Part shown: positions 17,516 through 22,500 of the stretch, one piece after another | Layout: every line of letters begins with the position of its first letter | Position numbering within the stretch: the stretch's first letter is position 1 | NCBI GenBank assembly: GCA_012295275.1 | Contig: CM022667.1 | Location: 7,767,538 to 7,790,037, forward strand | Origin: Chrysomallon squamiferum | Taxonomy: Eukaryota; Mollusca; Gastropoda; Neomphalida; Peltospiridae | Reading direction: 5' to 3' | Length of the DNA: 22,500 nt | Notes under the pieces: model-generated | Told to the model about the DNA's origin: nothing | Database searches by the model: none | Seen by the model: the letters and a program-made list of their open reading frames with translations, nothing else | Translations under genes and position numbers: made by a program

Positions 17516-17610
17516 TAGTCAGGTGGTCAGAGCGCACTGACGACCAAAGAATAAATAATCATCAGCGTAGTAATCAGGCTTTTTCCATTCCAACCACTGC
17601 GCCAAATCTG
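17516..17610. repeat. Possible SINE remnant with A-box-like ends in opposite orientation
   Basis: Minus-strand TGGCGCAGTGG (plus 17594-17604) matches the Pol III A-box consensus at every position. On the plus strand, TAGTCAGGTGGTCAGAGCGC (17516-17535) resembles a tRNA D-arm start with one base inserted. The pair flank about 60 bases that contain no proper B-box. This may be two fragmented SINEs or a chance palindrome. Confidence 0.3.
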
Positions 17611-17619
17611 GATTATTAA

Positions 17620-17875
17620 AGGTTGATTATATGTGTTATCTGTAATACAATTAATATATACACCGTACATATTTATTTATGTTTAACTGAAAATATGATG
17701 AGGTCATTGTTAAATAAAACGTTTTCCTTTTAAGACACTTTTATATTAAAGACCTGTGATGTAGTTTTCATAAAATAAACATTTCTGATCTGCTATTTAG
17801 ACTTTTTTTTATCATCATTAAATCACTAATATCTTCACATAAAATTTATCGTCATGATTATTAATTATAATTATT
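17620..17875. other. AT-rich spacer, no feature seen
   Basis: No open frame, repeat or motif cluster of note. Confidence 0.5.
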
Positions 17876-17877
17876 GT

Positions 17878-17910
<33 letters not shown>

Positions 17911-18040
17911 TAGTAGTAATAGTAGTAGAAGCAGTAATTGTTGTTTTGCAGTTGTAGCGTAGTAATGTAACAAGGTAATAGTAATGGCAGTAATAGCAGC
18001 TGTAGTTGTAGTTGTAGTTGTAGTTGTAGTTGTTGTTGCT
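17876..18040. repeat. CAG/TAG/TTG-type trinucleotide arrays
   Basis: CAG (about five units), then TAG (about ten), a mixed interval, and GTTGTA hexanucleotide units (about 18000-18033). This is the first of several TAG-family arrays in the right third of the window. Confidence 0.9.
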
Positions 18041-18368
18041 GTACGGTTAAAACTCATATGATAGTGGTGTTTAGATACAATAGTAATAATAATAAATTTA
18101 GTTTTTCGCGTTATAGAGATTGTTTTTCATTGTAGTTCAGTTGACAGAAAAATCAGCTTCAAATAATATTTTAATACTAATACTACTAATAATATCATAA
18201 GAAGAAGAAGAGCGACAACAGCAATACAAAAAACATTAAACACTATTAATATTATTTTTGACCGCACAAACTTTCTTATCCTCTGATTATCTTTTTTTTT
18301 TTTTTTTTTTTTTTTTTCATCTTTACATTTCTTTTGACTTCTTTTCTTAATTTTGTCTGCATTATCAG
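18041..18368. other. AT-rich spacer with poly(T)
   Basis: T run at about 18292-18317. The T-rich sequence up to CTGCATTATCAG (AG at 18367-18368) has the form of a polypyrimidine tract and acceptor. Confidence 0.4.
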
Positions 18369-18555
18369 TCATATGTTTTATCTATTTTGTTCATTTACTA
18401 TTATTTCCATTGCTGTTGTCGTTTTTCTCGGCAACTTCATCATCAACATTATTTTTGATGTGGCTCTCCTCTACGTTAGTCGACCAGCGAGGAAGTCGAT
18501 TTTGAAAAATTCTATTAATATGGACAGAGAATCAATTAAAAGTCGTCAATTGTGA
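18369..18555 (+). CDS. Weak candidate terminal exon: membrane segment plus basic tail
   Basis: After the acceptor-like TTATCAG (AG 18367-18368) a frame stays open to TGA at 18553-18555. It first encodes a long hydrophobic stretch (about 28 residues, including IISIAVVVFLGNFIINIIF), then a basic hydrophilic tail starting SRPARKS and ending KSRQL. That order resembles a last transmembrane helix and cytoplasmic tail. AATAAA follows 40 bases after the stop (18595-18600). T-rich DNA alone yields hydrophobic codons, and AATAAA is common here, so this is weak. A second acceptor-like site (ACGTTAG, AG at 18479-18480) would give a different short frame. Confidence 0.18.
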
Positions 18556-18600
18556 ATTCTTGTTTGTATTTCTCCAATACAGTTTTTAAATTACAATAAA

Positions 18601-18769
18601 AATAAACATAACAATAGGTAGAGTTAGAGAGAGAGAAAAATAATATTATTTCAAGACTAGAGAAAAATAGAAACAAAAAAAACATTCACTATTTTTTTTT
18701 TTTTTTTTTTGAAAAGGCAAAAACCCAGAAAGTGTGATGTTACTAAGAATAAAACTCATTAGTTACACA
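18601..18769. other. A-rich/T-run spacer
   Basis: Contains GAGAGA and a T run (about 18691-18710). No gene seen. Confidence 0.5.
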
Positions 18770-19420
18770 TCAACGTGCATTGTGGGTAGGACGGTGCACG
18801 TGCAAATTAACACATCGATTTATGCGACTCATGGGAATTTGGTTGAGAATACTTTCCCAGATTTATCATCTCATTGTGAATATATTATGATAATCAACTG
18901 CCGCTGTGGTTTGAACAGTTTACAGTTAAAAGTATTTTCACTTACTTATTCGAAGCCCGTGGAACAAGTGCAGCGACATTGTGTAACTCGCCTGTCAAAA
19001 AAAAATTGCGACATTTCTTGTTAATGGTTTCTGTAATTGTGACGGCGAACTGCGCATGTCCCGCCACGTGGTGCCTGTGTGTAGTTTGCGGCAAAACCAA
19101 TACTGGGCAAATTTTTATCAATGTGATAATGCATCTGCAAGATACACGTGTCTAATTTCAAATGGAATGCTTATGTTTTCAAAGCAAACAAAAAAGAAGG
19201 CGCGCGTGCCGGGCGCGTGCAGGCGAGTTTGCCATTCGGTTGTTTTCGTGAGACCACGTGACTGATGGGACAGGCAGCATTTGATCGATGTAAAAACAAT
19301 GGCCGTTATCCGTTTGTTGTTTGATTTTACGGCGCATTAATGCCAAACTTGTGTAATTTGGCCGCATTCTTCATAAAAAAACATCTTGATCCGCGAATCG
19401 TAATGGCTGCACCAGCATAT
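18770..19420. promoter_or_regulatory. Balanced-composition island: Staf/ZNF143-like site, three CACGTG boxes
   Basis: The reverse complement of 18774-18788 is TACCCACAATGCACG, a good fit to the Staf/ZNF143 consensus (YWCCCAYMATGCAYY). CACGTG occurs at 18797-18802, 19065-19070 (GCCACGTGGT) and 19255-19260 (ACCACGTGAC). TGCGCATG (19051-19058) is a partial NRF1 site. Plus frames 18734-19024 (96 codons) and 19056-19265 (69 codons) are unbiased but unrecognised. Two short ATG frames in fair Kozak context (MAVIRLLF at about 19300 and MAAPAYFSEPIYLF at 19403) end quickly without donors. Promoter function is inferred. Confidence 0.33.
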
Positions 19421-19615
19421 TTTAGTGAACCCATATACTTGTTTTAATGTGCATTAAACAACGAAACTAAACTCCCTTTTAAAGTTTTTATCAAACTTAA
19501 ATAAATGTTTTTATTTCTCCCCGACAAAGAACATTTCTCGCTCGGACAGACGCTTACACAAACACAGACCTGAACAGACACACATTTCTCACTTTTGTTA
19601 TTAAAAACACTTTTT
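19421..19615. other. Unique spacer, no feature seen
   Basis: Ordinary AT-rich sequence. Confidence 0.5.
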
Positions 19616-19822
19616 TTATTATTATTATTATAGTTACATTATTATTATTATTATTATTATTATCATCATCACAGTCATCATTATCATCATCATCACCATT
19701 ATTATGCCGAAGAAACAGTAATAGTAATAACAGTAACAATAATAGTAGAGTAATAGTTGCAATAGCAGGAGAAATAATTGCAGTAGTGGCAGTAGCACCA
19801 GATACAGAGGTAGTAATAATAA

Positions 19823-19867
<45 letters not shown>

Positions 19868-20300
19868 CAATAGTAGTAGTTGTAGCAGTAGTAGTGTTGG
19901 TGGTAATAGCAGCAGTAGTAGTAACAATAGTAGTAGCAGCAGTAGTAGTAGTAGAAGTAGTAGAAGTTTTAGCGGTAGTAGTAGTAGTGGTAATAACAGT
20001 AGTAGTAGTAGTAGTGGTAATAGCAGTAGTAGTAGTAACACTAGTAGTAGCAGCATTAGTAGTAGTAGTAGAAGTAAGTAGTAAGTTTTAGGCGGTAGTA
20101 GTAGTACTAATCAGTGGTAAAACGTTATACAGTAGTAGTAGTAGTAGTGGTAATGCTGCAGTAGCTCCGTAGTAGTAGTAGTACTAGTAGTAGTAGTGGT
20201 ACAGGCTCCGTCCTCTGTGTTACACTCTGCTGTACACTTTGTATAGCAGTAGTAGTAGTAGCTGTTGTAGTAATGGTAGTAGTAGTAGTAATAGAGGTAG
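19616..20300. repeat. Large TTA then TAG (AGT) trinucleotide array with interruptions
   Basis: TTA/TCA runs (about 19617-19700) lead into TAG units (about 19740-20300) with CAG, TGG, AAG and TTG interruptions. Long stop-free frames (poly-Val on plus, poly-Leu on minus) follow from the (AGT)n composition. The array is interrupted by unique pieces at about 20105-20130 and 20205-20247 that recur just downstream. Confidence 0.92.
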
Positions 20301-20424
20301 GCACTACTGAGTCAGTGACCGGGTTGATAATCCATACTAATCAGTACTAAACACGTTATATCAATAAATCTATTATTGATCTTCCTCTGTGTGACTTTTT
20401 GCTGTACACTTTGTATCAGCCTCC
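20105..20424 (+). repeat. Decayed two-copy direct duplication interrupted by TAG repeats
   Basis: TACTAATCAGTGGTAAAACGTTATA (from 20105) recurs as TACTAATCAGTACTAAACACGTTATA (from 20335). TCCTCTGTGT...GCTGTACACTTTGTAT occurs at 20211-20244 and 20383-20416. The order of the two blocks is the same in both copies, but the spacing differs (about 106 versus 48 bases) because of TAG expansion in the first copy. Confidence 0.75.
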
Positions 20425-21262
20425 GAGCACCGAGATCTTTAAACGTCAGAATGATCTAACTTCAAACTACTTTCACAAACAATGCTGTTTATTTTGTACA
20501 CACTGGAACATACTCACCGAAATACGTATGATTATGAATATTCAAAATGTTAATTTATATCTTCTTTTTTTCCCTAATTTATTGTATTTTGTTTTATTAA
20601 AATTATTTTTCATCTTTTTTCCCTTCTTCTCTGTTTTTCTTTCTTTCTTTCTTTATTTACTTTTTGTTTATTTTCATTATTATTGTTGTTGTTGTTGTTG
20701 TTGTTGTTATTATTATTATTATTAAAAATATAAATAAAAATTAATTAATTATATAAATAAAATTCTTTAAAAATGTCTTGAACCGGTATGTTAAGCATGT
20801 ACTAAATAAAAGCTTCAAAATTAAAACACGTTATAATTAAGCTGTTATTTGTTTTACCAGAAATATAATATTTACGTCCAAAATGGCAACAAACAAAACT
20901 CACATTATACCTTTAGCAGATAAAAGACACACATAATAATTATTATCTATAACAAATCCATTTTGTGCGTTTTCGCTTCTATTTCCCGCATCTGCGACAA
21001 GGTCTTAGGTTAATTCAAGGGGAATAACTACAAAAAATGCCAGAATTTCTGCAACTGAAACGCGTAATGGTTGCTTAGTCTTTCTAGTATATTTGTTTAT
21101 CCTTCTTTTTCTTATCTTCGCGTTCAAATTAACGTTGGTAGACAACACTTTATCATTTACTGTGATTTAATTCTGTTTTATTCTGTGATATGATGAAAGA
21201 TAATAAAAGCTATTGAGACTTTTTCAGTTAATCAGCTAAAACAGACGACAGAGAATGTTATT
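20425..21262. other. AT-rich unique sequence with TTCT/TTG/TTA repeats
   Basis: A TTCT run (about 20637-20654) and TTG-TTA run (about 20680-20724). AAAATGGC at about 20880 resembles YY1. The plus frame 20399-20725 ends in repeat codons. No gene is seen. Confidence 0.45.
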
Positions 21263-21490
21263 AATAACTATTATGACTGCTACTACTAATACAACTACTA
21301 CTACTATACTACTAGTATTATTACTACTACTACTAATGCTGATAATAATACTTTTACTGCTAATAATAATGCTAAAACCAAAACTAATACTACTACTGCT
21401 GCTATTACTTATATTACAGCTATTAGTACTACCACTACTACTACTTCTACCGCTACTACTACTACTACTACTACTGCTACTACTTTTAGT
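21263..21490. repeat. (TAC/ACT)n trinucleotide array
   Basis: TACTAC units with AAT, GCT and TTA interruptions. The motif is the reverse complement of the TAG/AGT array at 19740-20300, so the two arrays are inverted relative to one another. Confidence 0.9.
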
Positions 21491-21867
21491 AATATTAATG
21501 TGAGTACTAACATAAAGTTACGATATAAAATTCTTTGAAACGATATTCACACCACATCTATCACCAAGTTTTCGTTTATTTAAGATACAACGTTTTTCCC
21601 TACTAGAAGGAGAAGTAAAGCTTTACACTGTGTAACAAACACCCCCCTTGCCTCGCAACTTGGTCACGTGATTTTGTTTTTGATATCCGTTAACGACCAA
21701 GGTTCAGTTCAGATGTAGTTTATGTTTGTAAACAGTAAAGATAGTAAACACATGACAAAACGGTGTCGAGGTATACTGCGCAAAATAAATAAGACGCCTA
21801 GTGTTCAGCATCGAATTTATGTTAGAAATCAGAGCCGAATTATATATTTATTTTTATTATTTCAGTT
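21491..21867. other. Unique sequence with a CLEAR-like E-box
   Basis: GTCACGTGAT (21663-21672) differs from the CLEAR palindrome by one base. The plus frame from 21722 begins with an ordinary basic composition (MFVNSKDSKHMTKRCRG), but it runs into the TTTTA repeat and has no other support. Confidence 0.35.
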
Positions 21868-21992
21868 TATATTTGTTTTATTTTATTTTATTTTATTTTA
21901 TATTTATTTTATTTTATTTTATTTCATTTCATTTCATTTTCATTTTCATTTATTTTATTTTTATTTTTATTTTTATTTATTCATTTGTTTTT
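21868..21992. repeat. (TTTTA)n / (TTTCA)n pentanucleotide array
   Basis: TTTTA units interrupted by TTTCA units (about 21925-21950), then TTTTTA units. It is the complement-strand equivalent of the AAAAT array at 1430-1660. The Phe/Ile/Tyr-rich frames are by-products. Confidence 0.95.
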
Positions 21993-22087
21993 CTATTTGT
22001 TTGCCTGATTCATATGTCCCTCTGTTCTTTTGCTAATAACTACCTATTTATTGTATGATTAAATACATTATTTTCTGTTTTCATTAT

Positions 22088-22119
22088 TATCGATTTATTG
22101 ATCGATACATTTATAAAAG
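22088..22119 (+). promoter_or_regulatory. TATCGAT inverted repeat and TATA box
   Basis: TATCGAT (22088-22094) and ATCGATA (22101-22107) are perfect 7-base inverted arms around TTATTG, resembling paired DRE-type elements. TATAAAAG (22112-22119) is a consensus TATA box about 98 bases before the ATG at 22217, placing a start site near 22140-22150. AT-rich background makes chance TATA boxes common, but the position fits. Confidence 0.4.
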
Positions 22120-22178
22120 TTATCAAGGAACCAAACTTTAGTATTAATTACAACTACCTGTAGTGATGTAAATAATCT

Positions 22179-22188
22179 GTCACGTGAC
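22179..22188 (+). promoter_or_regulatory. CLEAR-type E-box GTCACGTGAC
   Basis: The ten-base palindrome GTCACGTGAC is the CLEAR consensus bound by MiT/TFE factors (TFEB, MITF) in lysosomal and autophagy genes; USF/MAX factors bind the same core. It sits 28 bases before the start codon of the candidate secreted protein, a typical CLEAR location. If TATAAAAG is used, the site falls in the 5' UTR. Confidence 0.45.
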
Positions 22189-22216
22189 CACAACTTTTTT
22201 TTAACAGTATTACAAC

Positions 22217-22283
22217 ATGGCGATTAACGTTTTCTTCCTCGTTGTTTTAGTTCATTTTGCAGCAGCTTTCCAGCCAGAAGTGT
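22217..22283 (+). CDS. First coding exon of a secreted or lysosomal protein (signal peptide), partial
   Basis: ATG at 22217 has strong Kozak context (CAACATGG). The 22 full codons start MAIN, continue through the hydrophobic core VFFLVVLVHF, then AAA, a plausible signal-peptidase site, then FQPEV. The exon ends GAAGTGT|GTAAGT, an ideal donor at 22284, leaving one base of the next codon (phase 1). Without splicing the frame stops three codons later. CLEAR and TATA motifs upstream agree with a promoter here, and the CLEAR box hints at a lysosomal product, but the mature protein lies beyond the window so its identity is open. The start ATGGCGATT also overlaps a YY1-like AACATGGCG. Confidence 0.6.
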
Positions 22284-22428
22284 GTAAGTTGTAAACAACA
22301 GACAACTCTTACTGTTTAGTTTTTAGTTGCTGTGTTAGATCACGTTTTATAATCACAGGTTAAACTCAGATTTCACACACTGTAAAATTTATCTACACAA
22401 CTAACATGTGACGAAGCAAGTGTAAATA

Positions 22429-22500
<72 letters not shown>
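22284..22500 (+). other. Start of intron 1 of the candidate gene
   Basis: GTAAGT at 22284-22289 begins it, and the intron continues past the window edge. It holds ordinary AT-rich sequence and then the CT array. Confidence 0.45.
22431..22500. repeat. (CT)n microsatellite running off the window
   Basis: About 35 CT units to the last base; the true length is unknown. Confidence 0.97.

Noticed and set aside
18734-19265. Two consecutive plus-strand frames of 96 and 69 codons
   Set aside because: Unbiased composition but no recognisable motif, no donor or acceptor, and no conservation data; left as part of a regulatory island.
19786-20091. Poly-valine and poly-leucine frames
   Set aside because: Direct translation of (AGT)n repeats on the two strands.

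Overview
This window looks like intergenic or intronic DNA from a large, AT-rich, repeat-laden animal genome. It has no long open frame outside low-complexity DNA, no operon or Shine-Dalgarno layout, and dense microsatellites (CT, GA, GT, TTA, TAG, TTTTA). Spliceosomal-type splice sites, Kozak-context starts and metazoan transcription-factor motifs are visible. A marine invertebrate, possibly a mollusc, fits the overall texture, but that is an impression and not a homology result. I recognise no complete gene, rRNA, CRISPR array or transposase/reverse transcriptase.

The best gene evidence is at the right edge. An ATG in good Kozak context (22217) opens a short exon encoding a signal peptide and ends at a GTAAGT donor. 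Upstream lie a TATAAAAG box, a TATCGAT inverted repeat and GTCACGTGAC, which matches the CLEAR (TFEB/MITF) consensus of lysosomal genes. The rest of that gene lies beyond the window. Weaker single-exon candidates, supported only by splice signals and open frames, lie at 476-593, 13710-13746, 15374-15430 and 18369-18555. Those at 13710 and 15374 are phase-compatible with each other.

Much of the window is tandem repeat. There are four distinct minisatellites: a 50/55-nt array (3911-4804), a decayed ~70-nt array (6836-7690), a 22-nt array of about 77 units with a ~300-nt higher-order organisation (8449-10158), and a 29/31/39-nt array whose every unit carries a near-perfect palindrome (12974-13613). 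Microsatellites fill most of the remaining AT-rich DNA.

Between the repeats lie islands of balanced, CpG-containing sequence (about 270-850, 3660-3895, 5360-5760, 6400-6835, 11080-11620, 12186-12960, 14700-15130, 16560-17060, 18770-19420). They carry CCAAT, CRE, NRF1, ETS, E2F, E-box and homeodomain-type motifs and are candidate promoters or enhancers. CACGTG occurs 17 times in the window, more than base composition predicts. Two tRNA-like (SINE-type) fragments are suggested near 10990-11075 and 17516-17610. No undescribed biological system can be claimed from this sequence. The most distinctive structures are the palindromic minisatellite and the higher-order 22-nt array.
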